From Steinernema hermaphroditum (taxonomy: Eukaryota > Nematoda > Chromadorea > Rhabditida > Steinernematidae), in NCBI GenBank assembly GCA_030435675.1, contig CM059623.1:7342012-7406011 (forward strand): a stretch of 64,000 bases of DNA, written 5' to 3'. The translations under genes were made by a program, and so were the position numbers. Under the pieces are notes generated by a model. That model ran no database searches. It had not been told where the DNA came from and was given only the letters and a program-made list of their open reading frames with translations. Of this stretch, positions 45,504 to 58,203 are shown piece after piece (within the stretch, counting starts at the first letter, position 1; the number at the start of each line of letters is the position of its first letter).

Positions 45504-46628
45504 CTAGTGCGAGAGAACGGCCATGTTAAGGAGTGACTTCGGGCGTCGTTTGATGGTGTCGCGGATCTCTGAAAGACGAGGTGTGCACAAGGCTCCGGAG
45601 AAGGCCTACCGTTGGAGACGTTGGCAAAGTCGACGATGGTGCAGTTGCGCGTCTTCCAAAGCTTCCAGAAGCTGAGAAAACAACCGCGATAGATGCCATT
45701 GACTACGGTAAGGAAGCTGTTCTCCTTGACGGCGAGCCTGGAGGAGTCTTAGGGGTGCAGTGGAGGCAGGGCTTACCAGTTGAGCTTTCCTTGTTTGACG
45801 CGCTCAAGAATCATCGCCGTCCAGTTGAGGCCGACGACGGCCAGTGGGAAACTCTGCAGCTTGTCGCTGGAGAGTTGCAAGAGCTGCGAAGTCATCTGGG
45901 AGGTAAGGCCGTTGGAGACGAGGAAGAGGAGCTGACAGAGGCCGAAGATACCGACGCCGCGAAGGTCGGTCGCCGGGTCGTCGCCCTGGAAGCCGATGCG
46001 CTCCCAGTGGGCGCCCATGCGTCCGATGGCATTCCGCCCCGTCCGGTCATCGGTGAGGAACTTGTAGAGCGAGCAGAGGAGCTCCCAGTGAAGTGGATTC
46101 GTCTGCGAGTAGGGCACTAAAGGGAGCCTCAGGGGGTATCGCGGAGGACCTACCTTTGCTGAGGGCGATGATGAGCAGTTGCTCATCCGCGAGTATCGTC
46201 GAGCGGAGGGCGCAGACGCCCGTCTTCGAGGGGCCGCAGATGCAATAGGGGATCTTCGAAGCGGAACTCCTGGCCGCGGATAGTTGCGCGCGGTCGATGA
46301 GGTCCATCGCCTGCGTCTGAAGACCGAGTTTCATGTTCTTCCACGGCGCCTACCTTCTCCTGGGTGAGGTCCTCGGCGCAGAGACGGCTCCAGATGCTCT
46401 GGAAGGAGCAGGCGGCGATGTGGCCTTCGTGCTCCCCGCAGCACGACGACGCCCGCGACATCCTCTCATCGAGATTCGGTGCTGTCTGGAGGCTTCGAGG
46501 CGCCGGGGGCGCTCTCCTCTGTTGACTCGTCTCGATCTTCAAAGGGCATTTCAAACCCTACAGTATCCGCTCACCTCCTCCCACTCCTTCCTCGCCGCCT
46601 CCCACTTCTCGATGTCGTTCGCTGTCAT
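45504..46628 (-). CDS. ELMO-domain protein (ELMOD3-like)
   Basis: The Met at 46628 begins MTANDIEKWEAARKEWEE. Exons separated by roughly 37-55-nt introns give SIWSRLCAEDLTQEK, TQAMDLIDRAQLSAARSSAS and GVCALRSTILADEQLLIIAL. The ELMO domain follows: NPLHWELLCSLYKFLTDDR, HWERIGFQGDDPATDLRGVG, IFGLCQLLFLVSNG and LQSFPLAVVGLNWTAMILER. The C-terminal exons contain VVNGIYRGCFLSFWKLWKTR and CTIVDFANVSNEIRDTIKRR, ending LLNMAVLSH. The WxxIGFQGxxPxTDxRG core is diagnostic of ELMO domains, which act as GTPase-activating modules for ARF/ARL proteins. The conserved arginine (DLRG) is present. Closest in feel to ELMOD3, on family knowledge only. Confidence 0.85.
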
Positions 46629-47527
46629 CTGAAAGGCACCAAAAGACGCTAATCCCACCGAAGGGTTTCGCGCCACGGACGAGTTCTGCCACCATAAAGC
46701 AGAAGGCAAAGGAACGGCGATACGCACACATAAAGGTTCCCTTGATGTACCCTACCATAAGCCATCCCATCCCCTTCGAGGGGCCTCGAGGGCAAAGCGT
46801 CATCAAAGGGCGAGGTGGCAGCGGAGGATAGGAAGCGGGGGACGACGCCCTCTTCGCCCTCTGAGGCGCCGGAGAAACAGGCAAAATGAACGAACATCAT
46901 AAATGCATTAATCGCGAGCGGCGCGGAGCCCTTCGTCGGCGCCTCCGGGCTCTCCTCGACGGCCTCTCCTAGGCAAAAACAAAGCAGCAGTAGAACGCCG
47001 GCGAAGACGGCATTTCGCGGTCCATTCGGGGTTCCGACCAAGCGGAAAGTTGAAAATATCGCGCGAGTCGACAAATGAAAAATAATTGATCGCCTCGACA
47101 CGGAAGAGGCGCTGCGAATTTCTCGAGGACCCTCGGGCGATCGCCGATCACCGGATGAACGCCGAAACCCGATCCCTTCGCCTCCTGTTCGTCTCGGCGT
47201 CGAGAGGTCTCGCCACGATTCCCGGAAGGGACCGAAACAAACAGAAGCTTCGGAGGCCGTTGTCATGGCGCCGTCTCTGTGAGGAGGGAGGCCGACGGCA
47301 CGCCTGACGATACGTGAGATCGCGGTTTGCCCTCGAATTCCGGACAAGTGATTTCCGAGGGCGATCCACAGTAGATGCCGTGCAGATATGCAGAGGCGAG
47401 TCCTCACCATAATCTCCGTTTATTTACATCAACAAACAAAACGCTCAGCACCTCTAATAAATAGCGCCGCCTCAGTGGTCGAGGGGCGAATCTAAAGTCG
47501 TCGTACCACTGGGCATCCCTAACCGGG
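46629..47527. other. 0.9-kb gap between ELMO-domain gene and SET1 3' end
   Basis: No exon could be supported. AATAAA-type signals for SET1 are plausible near 47455 (rc of TTTATT at 47459). The remainder is presumed promoter of the ELMO-domain gene. Confidence 0.45.
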
Positions 47528-50500
47528 CTAGTTGAGGAATCGTCGGCACTGCGGGGCCCCGCAGAGGCACTCGATCTTCTCCTCTTCGATCGGGAACTTA
47601 TAGTCATAGGTGATTTCGTCGCCCTTGTTGATTTGCGTCTTCGAGTAGATGACGATCCGCTTCTCGCCCTCCAGCGTCACCACCCGCGCGTAGCAGTTGG
47701 GCTGACACGAGTGGTTGATGAAGCGGGCAAAGTTGCCTTTCTTGGTTGCGTCGATCACCTACAAAGCGCCATCATGCAGGGAACTAGGAAACGAGGCTCA
47801 CCGAGTCCCGATCGATTCTGAAGAGGTAGCTGGAGCCGATGCCTCTCTTCTCGTAGTGCTTCTCGCGTTCGTCAGCGATCGCCGGCCGGATGAGCTCGCC
47901 GACGTACTCGACGATCATTTCGTCGGCGGCGATCGTCTCCATCGCGTAGAGGCCCCAGCCATGGATCTTCGACCGTGCGAACTTGATCATCTTCTTACGG
48001 AACTGAAGTGCCTCTTAGACTCTAGTCCTGTGGTTACCGTACTTACCTTCAATTGGTTCACCTTGAACATGTCGCTGTTGGCCTCACTCATGACGGTCAG
48101 ATTTCGTCGGTTGGCGGCCTTCAGCTCGCGTCGCGACGTATTGTTCTGTCGGACGGAGGTCTCGTCCTGCAAGCGATGGGATGAGTCTTCCAGAAGGGGA
48201 CTCACCTTGGCGCTGATCTCCGTCTTGTCCTTGAACGAGGTCTCCTCTTCGGGTCTTCGCACGAGCGTCCTCCTTTTCTTCGTACGGTAGAAGCCCTCGG
48301 TTCGTGCACAGCCGCTTCTGTGAGGCGCAACGCCCTCGAGCTCCGGGTCGTCGAAGTAATATATCTTCCGCTCCGTCTTTTTCGGAATCGTCTGAAGATG
48401 TCTTTTAGGGTGGTACTTGCTTCGGGATTCACCAGTTGGCGCACGGGCGGAATCTCGGGGAAGCGGCCAAAGAGGACCGGCCGTCCGAAGGGCCTCGGGT
48501 CGTCGGCGGTCATTTTTTCGAACGCCTTCTGCAGGTAGCGGATGTCCTCGTCGTCGCAGCCCTAAAGCCCTCAGAGAAGCCGAGGAAACTTTTACTCACC
48601 CCCGTGAAGTTCTCCAGAATCAGCTCCTCGACGTATTCGCTGCGTCTGCTGATCATCTTTTCCCGGGAGAGCGGCGCCACGGGGCCGACGATCTCGACGT
48701 CGAGCTCGTCGTCCTCGACACTCGACTCGTACTCTCCCTCCTCTCCTTCCTCTTCCTCCACTTCGTCCTCTTCTTCGTCGGAGACTTCCGAGCCCAAGGA
48801 GACCGCCGAGAGTCGTCCGGAGAGGGTGCCACCGGCGTCCAGGACGTCGTTGTCCTCTTCGCCCGAAGACATGAGACCCTCGACGACCTCCTCCTCCTCG
48901 TCCACCTTCCCGATGACAGGACTCTCCGACTTTTCCGAAATCGGCGACCCTTCGAGCTCATGATCCCTCTCCGAGTCCGTCGACGAGATGCGACTCGCGG
49001 CACTATCGCGGTCCTCCGTGTCCGAAGAGCTCCGGCTGACGTCTCCGACACTGCGGCTTCGACGCCGCCGGCGGTGGCGCTTCATTGCAGCGATCGCCGC
49101 CGGATTCTTCACCTTCTGGATCCTCGGGAGAAGCCGAAGCGACGTCGAGCGGAACATGGACTCGAAGCCAATGGCCCAGTTGGAGGACGACTCGGTCGTC
49201 GAGGAGGGCACCGCCTCATTCTCCTTGTTCTCCTTCGACGGCGTCGAGTCCTCGGTCTTTGTCGGCTCCTCCTTCTCTCTTTCTTTCTCCTTCTCCCTGT
49301 GTTCCTCGAGAAGACGGTCCCAGCGCACCTCTAGCTCCTCGAAGGTGTAGGTGTCTCTCTTGCTGAGAAGGTCCTTCAGGATCTGCTCCTTCAGCTCCGC
49401 GCAGATGCGTCGGAAAACCTCCGTGGTCACCTTCTCGATGTGACGCGCCACGTCCTCTTCGCTCTCCTGAGGCTCGTCTTTCACGGTACCACTGGGCGGC
49501 GGAAGAGAACTCGGCGACGGAGGACTCTCGGCAACGACGTCGAAACGCGACTTACGCGTTCGAATCTTCTTCGGCGGCGGCTCTGAGAGACATTTTATAT
49601 TTCGAGGCCACAATTCAACCGTACCTTTGATCTCCTCCTCTTCCTTTTTCACGACCACCGAGGGGTCCTCGACGGGCGTCACTTCCTTCGGTATCTCCTC
49701 CTTCTTGGGGATGTCGGAGTTCATCTGTTCCGGGAAGAGCTCCGCCAACCGCGAAGTCAGGTCATTTGTGGGTGGAGCGCTCTCGACAGACGCCGCCGGA
49801 GGTGGTAGTACCGGGTACATCGAGGTGTACGGTGGCTGAGCGCCCATCGGAGGAGGAGGAGGAGGAAGCTGTCCCATCATTATGTTCACCGGACGCATTG
49901 GAGGCACGAAGGGGTGGAAGTTCGGCGGTGGCTTGGACGCGTCGAACTTCGGGAACTGGGGTGCATAGGCGATGTTGGGGGGAGCGTAACAGAAGGCTGT
50001 CGACGGCATCGGAGGGTAGGCCACTGGAGCCTGTGGGGGCGGCGGTGGAGGGGGTGGTGTCTGCTCCCGATCGAGGCATTTCTGAAATACTCGGGACTGA
50101 TGGGATGAGCGCAGACGCCGGAAACCTTCTTGGAAGAGGACTTCGAGTGTTCCTTCAAGGAGGCGGGCGACGGGGACTTTTCCCTCCTCCGCTTCGACTC
50201 CTTGTGCGCCCGCCGGCGCTTCGGAGACTTAGAATCTCTCCTTTTGCTCTTCCTGAAAGTCAGCTACACACTCTGCTTCTCTTCTTTGTCTACCGTATCG
50301 GGGAGTCGTCCTTGGAGCGGCGCCTCCGCTCGCCATCGTCCGTCGAAGCGGCGGTGTCCGAAGTAGACGACCATGTGTGCGAGGCCTCCTTCTTCGGGCC
50401 TCTGCCCTCGACCTCGTCATCGGAGGAGATATCCTCCATCACCAACATGTCCGACACGTCGAGGTTTGAGTCGGGCTTGCTTGACGCGGCGTCTGCAACG

Positions 50501-52608
50501 CCGGGCGACTTCGAGGCGACGGACTCGTTGATGATCGGGAGGTCGTCGGAATCAGGGCTGGTACGCTCCTTTACCTCAGGGGAATTCTCGAAGCGCCGCG
50601 AGACGATGTGGATGTAGGTGTCTTTGACCGTCGACGTATCTTTCGACGTGATCACCTGGCGCTTGTGCGTCACGATCTTCTCGGTAACCTGAAAGCATGT
50701 CAGAAGATACTTCGGGGGATCACTTGCCTTCCGCTTCGAACTCTCCGACCTCTTGTGGGACGGGTAGCGATGTGAGTGTTTCCGCCGGTCCCTGTGGAAG
50801 CGCTCATCGTCGGAGGCGTCTTCCGAAGATGACGTCTCTCCGCTTTCGCTCGTCGACGCCGACGACTCGGACACGCTGCTCGAGTTCCTGGACCGTCGTC
50901 GTCGCCGCTCAGAGCGCCTTCTGTAAGCCCTGCTATGCTTCTTCTTGCTGCGCCTTCGGCTCTCGCGCTCCTCTTCACTTGAGGAGGACGTGGAGGCAGA
51001 GGCCGAGCAGCGCCGCGAACGCTCTGACTGGCGCCGCTTCTCCTTCATCTCCTTTTTCGGGAGCGTCGGGTCGGCGGGTGTGGGGGTCAGCTGACCAGCA
51101 GGTGTGGGGATAGGCACCGGAGGGGGTGGAGGCAAGTGCTCCCAGGTAGCAGGCGTCGGAGGAATCGAACTGGAAGGCATCGCTGGAGGAAGAGGTGGAT
51201 TGGCGACGGGCGGTGGGTAGGCATGTGGCGTCGGAGGCACGATGGGTGTGGTAAGACGACGGTCGGCGCACGCTAAAAGACGATGTTAGGGAGAACTGTA
51301 ACGCTGAGATGTACCGTTGATCATCGGACTCGGAGGCACGGGGAATCGACCGAGGGCGATGGGGGTTGCGGGCGAAGCACTGGAGCTCTCCCGGAAGCTC
51401 GGCGTTCTGAGGTTCACGAACACTTTGGCGAGAGGAATCGGGCCCTTGGGGATATCGGGCGAGTCGCTGAACCTTGAGGGTCGACTGCGGACCTTCTTAG
51501 GTGGAGCCGACGAGTCCGCCGGCGGGAGCGCCGGAGGGGCAGTCACCTGCGAGGCCATCGCCGAAGAGGACTGAAATAGCATCTGTGGAGATTGACGCAG
51601 GAAGAACGACATACTGGTGTGATGTCTAGGTCAATGGGCGAGAGGCCCTCCGAGTCGCAGTCCATCGGAGATGAGCCTGTGCTGACCGCGGGTTCGTCAT
51701 TGCGCGTGGTGTCCCTCAACCGCTCCCGGAGGACCTCCAGCACGGTTCCGACGTCCTTCAGTCGCTTCGGAAGGGAGGGAAGGTCGCTGCCCGTTTTCTT
51801 GTTGAACTCAGAGTTCAGCTGGTCCGCTGAAATGGACTTCTGAGGAGAGTCGGGAAGTGGTACCTACCCAGGGGATCCAACAGGGCGCTCACCTTCGAAC
51901 CCATCAGCTCCGTTTCATTGGCGTACTTGACGAACTTCCGCGCGTCCGCCGACGATCGGCATTCCACGAGTGCCATCTTCATGTGTTTTCGCGATGTGGG
52001 GTGGTAGCAAACCATCAACTCCTCCGGATCGATCACTTTCCTGGAAAATCAGCGCTCGCAGGGTTCGCCTTAGACAACTTACTGGCAGAAGCGCCTCAGA
52101 AGGGCGTCGTTGACATTGTCATTGAGGTTGTAGATAGCGACCTCACGCTGGTCGGGGACGCCGACGTAGTTGAAGTCGAGTTTTAGGTCGGGAACGGAGA
52201 GGTCTTGCGGGAGTGTCTTCGCGTTGATCTTGTCGCGGTCACGAGGATCACGCACAGCGGTCACGTTGAACTGAAAAACGCACTTCGGGAGGGGAGGGAG
52301 ATGGGAGATACCGAAGAGAAGGGCTCGGGACAGACCCCACGGAATCGGTAGATCGGCTGCTTGTCGTGAAAGTGGACGAGCCTACAGTTGTCCTCGCGGC
52401 CGGTCGCTGGATTCACGATTCTTCCTTTGTGGTGGGGATGGGGCCCCGGAGGAAGTGGCGGTCGGGACGACGTCGAAGGTCGTCGGTGGCGATCGTCGTG
52501 GTGCGCTCTCGGGGCATCTGAAACGGAGGATTAGAGGGTCGCGCGATGAGGCGTACCTTGTCTGTGCTGGGACGACGAAGTCGTCGCGGCCGACGAGTGC
52601 CAGTCCAT
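47528..52608 (-). CDS. set-2: SET1/SETD1-type histone H3K4 methyltransferase (SET-2)
   Basis: The Met at 52608 begins [20 protein letters not shown], in frame with [20 protein letters not shown]. An RRM lies at 52.26-51.87 kb ([38 protein letters not shown]). A long Pro-rich, then RS-rich ([20 protein letters not shown]), then acidic region ([18 protein letters not shown]) follows. The n-SET motif is at 48.3 kb ([13 protein letters not shown]). The SET domain holds [70 protein letters not shown] and [20 protein letters not shown]. The post-[16 protein letters not shown] ends the protein, all as in SETD1A/B. It is the catalytic subunit of COMPASS. Summed exons give roughly 1300-1400 residues. 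NHSC and GWGL cofactor and zinc motifs are intact, so activity is expected. Confidence 0.9.
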
Positions 52609-53199
52609 GGAAGGGGGGAATCGTAGAGGAGACGGAGACTTCTGGCTCTGATGCTCTTCTCATGCCACAGCGCTGCTTCCCATTCCACGTCAGGCGACGC
52701 CTTCGTGGCTGCTCCTCGGAGAGAATCTGAAAAATCAAAGTTTAGTGACGTTGCCGCCGAATCCGCGTCGAATCTGGAGCGTCGTCGCCCCCACGGAGTT
52801 CGAATTCTTTCGGAGCCGACGATGGCGCCCAGCCAGAAACGTCGATTTCGCGCACATTGGATAAACAGGCAGGTCGTGCTGGGAGCAGCGCGTATCACAA
52901 GTCTGCACGTGAGTTGTAGTTGATTCCACTGCCGTGCGACCTCGAAAGCGCCGCTACCGTGGGATCAACCAGTGGCGCTCCCAGTTTCAGCACTCTGGAC
53001 GCCGTTATGATCAGAGCACATTGGAAGCGTCGCTTTCGAGGTCGCACTTTCGCTATTCGCTTGCTAGGACTTATGTTTCGGTTCTTGGAAGCCAGCACTC
53101 TTCTCACATGTGTGCCACTTCGCATTTTATAGTTTATCAGAGGTTTCTCAGATCGGAGAAGGGTATGTACAACACAGAACGTGGAGGGATGAATCAGCT
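52609..53199. other. Gap upstream of SET1, with probable 5' UTR exon
   Basis: Immediately upstream of the SET1 start there is an acceptor (GATTTTCAG ending near 52730 on -) compatible with a 5' UTR exon or trans-splice site. The rest has a near palindrome (GCGCACATTGGATAAAC-type region near 52850 and similar at 53012) but no gene I can support. Confidence 0.4.
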
Positions 53200-53575
53200 T
53201 CAGGCCGCTGCAGACCCTCCGGGCGGAGGTTGGCCATTGTTGTTGTTGTGTCCCGTGCCATCGTCGTCTTTCTTGTTACTGGCGTAAGCGACAAACATCT
53301 CCTTCAAGAACTGCAATTCTCGCTGCAAACTCTCCACCTTCCTGAAAGGATCGTTGTTGAGAGAAGTTGTCAAAGATGGCTCACCTTTCGAGCTTCGCGT
53401 TCTCCTGGCGCATCTCCTCAACGCGCGCTGCCGTGTCCGATTCTTCTTGGCGCTTCTTCTGGCGCGTCTTGTTGACAGCGGCGTTATTTCGCTGTCGCTT
53501 CAGCTGGTAATCCTCATCCTCTGGGGGCACTACTTCAGGTGCTGCGCGTTTCCGGGCGCCACCACGTCCGGGCAT
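53200..53575 (-). CDS. cebp-2: C/EBP-gamma-type bZIP transcription factor
   Basis: Two exons are joined by an intron of about 43 nt (acceptor CCTTTCAG near 53341). The Met at 53575 begins MPGRGGARKRAAPEVVPPED. The basic region is YQLKRQRNNAAVNKTRQKKR (the RNNxAVxKxR signature of C/EBP), then a leucine zipper ARVEEMRQENAKLERKVESL through QRELQFLKEMFVAYA. The end is Gly/Pro/Asn-rich (GTGHNNNNGQPPPGGSAAA). At about 109 residues it is the short C/EBP-gamma form without an activation domain. Such proteins heterodimerise with other bZIPs and lack intrinsic activation. Nuclear localisation is expected from the basic region. Confidence 0.88.
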
Positions 53576-53980
53576 GATCTAAAGAATCTCTGTGAACGAG
53601 GGACTCGCGATTCGAGGTAGCGGACAACCGCGAAACGGGTTCCGAAGCAATGCAACGCGGCCATTAACATTTTTATACGCCGTTAATCATCATAACACAT
53701 CGTCACGGACTAGCTGGACACGAAAAAAAAGAAGTGAACTCAGAGCAAGCGGTATTGGACATCGTGACGGAAAGGTACCGTATCACAGACGGAAAGGTAA
53801 ATGGAGAACCATCACATCACAGAAGAAGTGAAGAATACTGAATCTCGTGCGGAAAGGCGTTGGCTTTAAATTATGCGGCGGGTCATTGGTGGGGGAAAGG
53901 GAAAACACTGGCCGTGATAACGAACCCGTTATCGCGAGGGAGTGGAGGGGGCTGAATGCAGAAGATGGCTAAAGGCGTCG

Positions 53981-55099
53981 TCATTGTATTCGCCCACAGC
54001 AGCTCGACATTTGCTGCTGCGCCCGGTCGAGAAGGCTCACGGTTCCCGAACGTCCACCCTCCTGATAGCCGTGATACCTGAAACAAACCTTAGTGAGCAC
54101 TACGTTCAGGGAAGAAGGCTGTTGGGTCTTTAAGTGACCACAGCTGAATTGAAAATGATTCCTACCTCTCGTCAGTGAGCTTCATGTCATTGGTGAGCCT
54201 CGTGGCGACCTCTTGAAACAATGTGTCCACATTTGTTGCATCTAGAAGGGTACTCGAGCACTCACCGCCGCATTCAGTCACTTGCCTAGAGCCGACGTCT
54301 CCAAGAAGTACTCGAAGCCGTTAGCGTCCGCAAAGCTTTTGCCGATCCGCTCCGGTATCTCTCGTTCATCGTCTTTGTCCACTTTGTTTCCTAAGAGCAT
54401 ACAGAATCATTGCCTGTCACAACGAGGTCTTCTCACCAACAAGAATCTTAAGAACGCGGCGGTTCGCATATTGCTCGATTTCAGATAGCCAGTCCGGTAA
54501 GCTGTCGAAGCTGGGTTGACAGGAAACATCAAAGACGAGAACGATCGCATGCGCCGATCGGTAGTAGGACTGCACATACAAAGCGATTAGAGAACCACAG
54601 GCAGTAGAAGTACCTGAGTGATCGATCGAAAGCGTTCCTGGCCGGCGGTGTCCCATATTTGAAGCTAAAAAGACACACTGTCAATCATTGCTAACGCATC
54701 GAAAGACACCCGAGAACGCCATCAATCAAATCGTTCATTACAAACACCCAAACACTCACCTTTATTTTGTCATCTAGGACCTTCAAGGTTTTAATCATGA
54801 AGTCGACGCCGATTGTGGCGGACTGTCCCGGAGGAAAGATTCCCTGAAACGATTGGATTGACAAGGCAAGACAAAAATCTAGAAATCTAGCAAAAATCTA
54901 GCAAAGCCTGTGACACTAATTCAGCCGAAGCTTAGAAAGTCAACTTCCTGACCGAAGGCGAACGGATACTCAGTGAGCACGTTCCACTATGCGGCCCAGC
55001 CCAATAGAATACCTGTGTAAATTTGCGGACGAGGCACGTCTTCCCGACACCGGCGTTCCCGACGAGCACCACTTTAAAGAGATACTTATAATCTTCCAT
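53981..55099 (-). CDS. rab-30: RAB-30 small GTPase
   Basis: The Met at 55099 begins MEDYKYLFKVVLVGNAGVGK. The P-loop is GNAGVGKTC. Then come switch I/effector ATIGVDFMIKTLKVLDDKIK, the switch II [40 protein letters not shown], the base-recognition motif of NKxD type near 54400 and ETSALDATN (G5). A last exon encodes GYQEGGRSGTVSLLDRAQQQ, ending SSCCGRIQ, where the paired cysteines fit geranylgeranylation. SITQSYYRSA, LPEWL-like [12 protein letters not shown] and the MEDY start match RAB30 rather than other Rabs. RAB30 acts at the Golgi. Seven or so exons have introns mostly of 40-110 nt. Stop at 53981-53983. Confidence 0.88.
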
Positions 55100-55519
55100 G
55101 GGGCGAGACGACCGAAATGACGTTTCTATCGGGATAATACCATTTCGGGCGGGGAACTGGGTCTGAAACAAGCGCGGAACTGCCTGAGTCGTTTGAAAAA
55201 CGGGCGAAAACGCGCAAAGCGACGGAAAATCGTCACAAATTAATGGACAAATCGGCGATCGATTGGGCCGAGTGCCCGCTCCGCTCTGCCAACTTGGACA
55301 GATCCAAGGAATCAGAGGCTCCGAGAGGGATCGGGTCTACGCGGTCTTCGGAGGAGTCCAGCTGAGCTGTCACGTTGCATCACCCACGCGGAGTCGCAGC
55401 TGCGGAGACGCGCGCGGGCGAAGGCGCCGCCCGCGCGCGCCGGGACGCAGACAGACAGACCGGCAGGGAGACAGTGTGAGGGCTTTTAAGGGTCGGAAGG
55501 TCTTTGGAAGCAGAAGCCG
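55100..55519. promoter_or_regulatory. Divergent promoter region between rab-30 and the coiled-coil gene
   Basis: 420 bp separate the two start codons, with a GC-rich block (about 55400-55450, GCGCGCGGGC and its complement nearby). No coding sequence. It probably drives both genes. Confidence 0.45.
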
Positions 55520-57325
55520 ATGGCGCGCAGTGGGGAAGGGCCGATTTCGGCGCACCGGATCCTAGACGACGAAACGCGCAGAACCGTCGGACTTATACGG
55601 TACTACAAGACGCGTTTAGCGATGGAGACAGAGCGGCTGCAGAGGGCTGCGGAGATGGCTTCCGAGCTTCGCGAAGAAGCGCGTCTCCTCCGAGAACACA
55701 ACACCGTGCTGGAAACGCGCTGCGCCGAGGCGAAGAAGTACCTCAACTTCGTTGGCGCCAAACGTCGTCGCTTCCGAGAGGCTTATTACGGTATCGTTGA
55801 CCAGGAGGTGAGTGTTTTGCGCACGCATGGGCAGAACTAAATACCGCGCTTTAGGATTTAGAAATCCGTGACACGAACAGAATGCTTCGCGATCTGATAG
55901 TTGTGAACCACGAGATCACAGAGATTCTGAAGCTAAGCCACAAGGCGGAGAGGACGGCAATCGATGTAAGTCCTTTTTCGACATTGATCCGGAGTCATCG
56001 ATTCCGATTGCAGCAGGTGGCGCGAGAAGAGGAAGAGTTCCGGGAGTCCATATCCGATATAGTCGAGGAGAGGAAGATGCTGAGGAAGAAGATTGAAGCG
56101 CTCCACAGGAGCGTCGACGCTGACGATGAGAAACGGAAGATCATCTACGATAACGTTAAGTTCCTTGAGCGAAAGGTCGAGGCGCAACAGGCGGAGTTGG
56201 CACTTCTGGACGATCGAAGAGAGAAGTGAGTGACATCTGGAAGCCATTTTGAGCAAATTCCTTCCAGCGCAGAGATCCAGCTTATCGTGGTGAGAGAAGA
56301 AATCAAGCGACGATGCCCTCGTTACGTGTTCCCTTCTCTCCCAAGTTTCATGGAATCCGAAAACGTTTTGCAAGAACTAGATAATGGAGTCTCTCAAGGG
56401 AAAAGACGCGAACGAAATGCAGGGTCTGAGATCTCAAACTCTGCAAGCTTGGAAGTTGCGAACAAGATTGAAGGTGTCATTTCACAAAAGGCGAAAATGG
56501 TTGCGGTGGGAGCGAAGGGAACTCTGTCAGCAGCAGCTGGGCAGAAATCGACGTCCCCATCAAAGGATCGATCAAGTGAGAAGTTACTTGAGCGCAAGGC
56601 GAGCGAAGTCGTCCCCACGATAGCTTCGAAACCATGTAAGAACGTATGAAGGGATATTTTTTTGTTCATACTGCAAGCAAATATTTTCAGCTCTGGAAGA
56701 ATAGCTCCCCAAGAAAGATTCAATCCGACGAGAGCATCACGGAGAAGGTGAGTCCCGAACCACGGCTAATGTCCATTTCTGCTTCTAGGAGAACGAAAGT
56801 GAATCGGATTCGTTCTTCTCGACTCAAGGTATTAGAGAAGAGTCGTAGCCACAAGAAAGTTATTTTAGACTGCATGACATCAAGAAGTTCGTGCTACCAA
56901 GACGCACTAGATCCCACTCAAGATGAGGGAGAAGACGCCAAGAAAGGTTCGGAGGGATCAGCACACGATGAACAGAACGAGGAGGAAGAGGAACTACTGA
57001 ATATAGTGCCGTACGCCGAGTGTGTTGATGAGCCAGAAGCTTCTCGGTCATTCTTAGTTCCCATGAAGGCCACTCTGATCAACCTGAACCAGGGTAAGAG
57101 ACGCCACAACCTCAAATTAGGAGTGCAAGCGCTTCAGATTTGCCCGCCAATGTGAACTCCGAGAGAGACGTTGAGGTGCCGCTTCTGTACTCCACCGATT
57201 CTGAGGAACACCCTATCCAGAGCGACGGTAGCGACACCCAAGAAGATAACCACCAGCAGGCTACACTCGAAATTGGGGGAACGCTAACCCTTCTGAAAAA
57301 GGCGACCAGCAATGAGAAAAAGTAG
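55520..57325 (+). CDS. Coiled-coil protein of unknown function, middle exons ambiguous
   Basis: The Met at 55520 begins MARSGEGPISAHRILDDETR. Clear coiled-coil exons follow: RLQRAAEMASELREEARLLR, AKKYLNFVGAKRRRFREAYY, then DLEIRDTNRMLRDLIVVNHE, and after an intron at 55966-56015, EEEEFRESISDIVEERKMLR and FLERKVEAQQAELALLDDRR. A charged, Ser-rich exon (56268-56636) follows. Around 56637-56860 the splicing is ambiguous: the obvious acceptor gives an early stop, while a phase-shifted choice keeps ENESESDSFFSTQ and CMTSRSSCYQDALDPTQDEG in frame. The last exon DLPANVNSERDVEVPLLYST ends KKATSNEKK (TAG 57323). The coiled coil and position head-to-head with rab-30 do not by themselves identify a function. 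Confidence 0.6.
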
Positions 57326-58203
57326 TTCCTATTTGTTGATTTATGCTAATTTCCTTGGTTTTACTTCTCGCCAGTGTGTTGGGCATAAGGTTGTTACAAG
57401 CGTTCCCAGATTTCACACTCCCATTGTGAGGAAAAAGCGGTACCTGGATTTGAAGCTTCTCCCCAAACTAATTTGCTATGTGAGACATTGTAGCATAGTC
57501 TACCGTAAACTAATCGGCACCTCAAAACGCAAAAATTATAATGGTTTGCTTTGTTTGCTGTTTGCAGTTATGTCACTAGAGGAGACGCGCTCCCCATGGA
57601 AGTACTTTTGAGGGCAGCACTTCGAAGTGTCTAATGGATGTCGACTCTTGTTTTCCGACTTATGGAGAAGTAGATTATCTGCATGTGTGCGCACCGACAG
57701 CGTAAATATCATTAGTGGAAACATTAGTCTTTCGTCGTGGCTGCTCCTGACCTGCGCCTCCCTCCTGACCCTCAGCTGGAACGCCAAAGGTGACTCATGG
57801 GGGACTCCTCATTAAATCCGTCCGCTTCGGCTCCCCTCCACCTTCCGGCCGATCGCCTCCTTCCGGAAATCGAAGATTAACTTCATTGCGCTCGGCTGCT
57901 CATCGACGCCAACCTCGCGTGCTCATAATTGCCGTAACTCAATTTCTCATGTAAATTTTGCCTCGCTCTGGCCGCCCCTCAAGGCGCCGCCCCTCGATCC
58001 ACTCGGAGGACTCCTCTACCGTCCCGTCTTTTCTGGGGATAATCCCGCAATCGACAAGCCCGGCACATGCGTCCTTTGCGGTGAGAGGAAGCCGCGAGGA
58101 GTGATTAAGCGTCGCTGTTTGTCGCGCTCCTCTTCTGAGTGTTTCCGGGACGGTCTTCGAAGCCCGAGTGTCTTAGATTAGTGCCGCTCGTGTGTCTCGT
58201 CAA
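57326..58203. other. Gap upstream of the SulP gene, with one protein-like stretch
   Basis: Most of this has no supportable gene. At 57972-58069 one frame reads APPLDPLGGLLYRPVFSGDN then PAIDKPGTCVLC and ends at a good GTGAGA donor. It looks like a real exon but no start or partner exon was found. It could be a 5' exon of the SulP gene, a small independent gene or chance. Confidence 0.35.
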
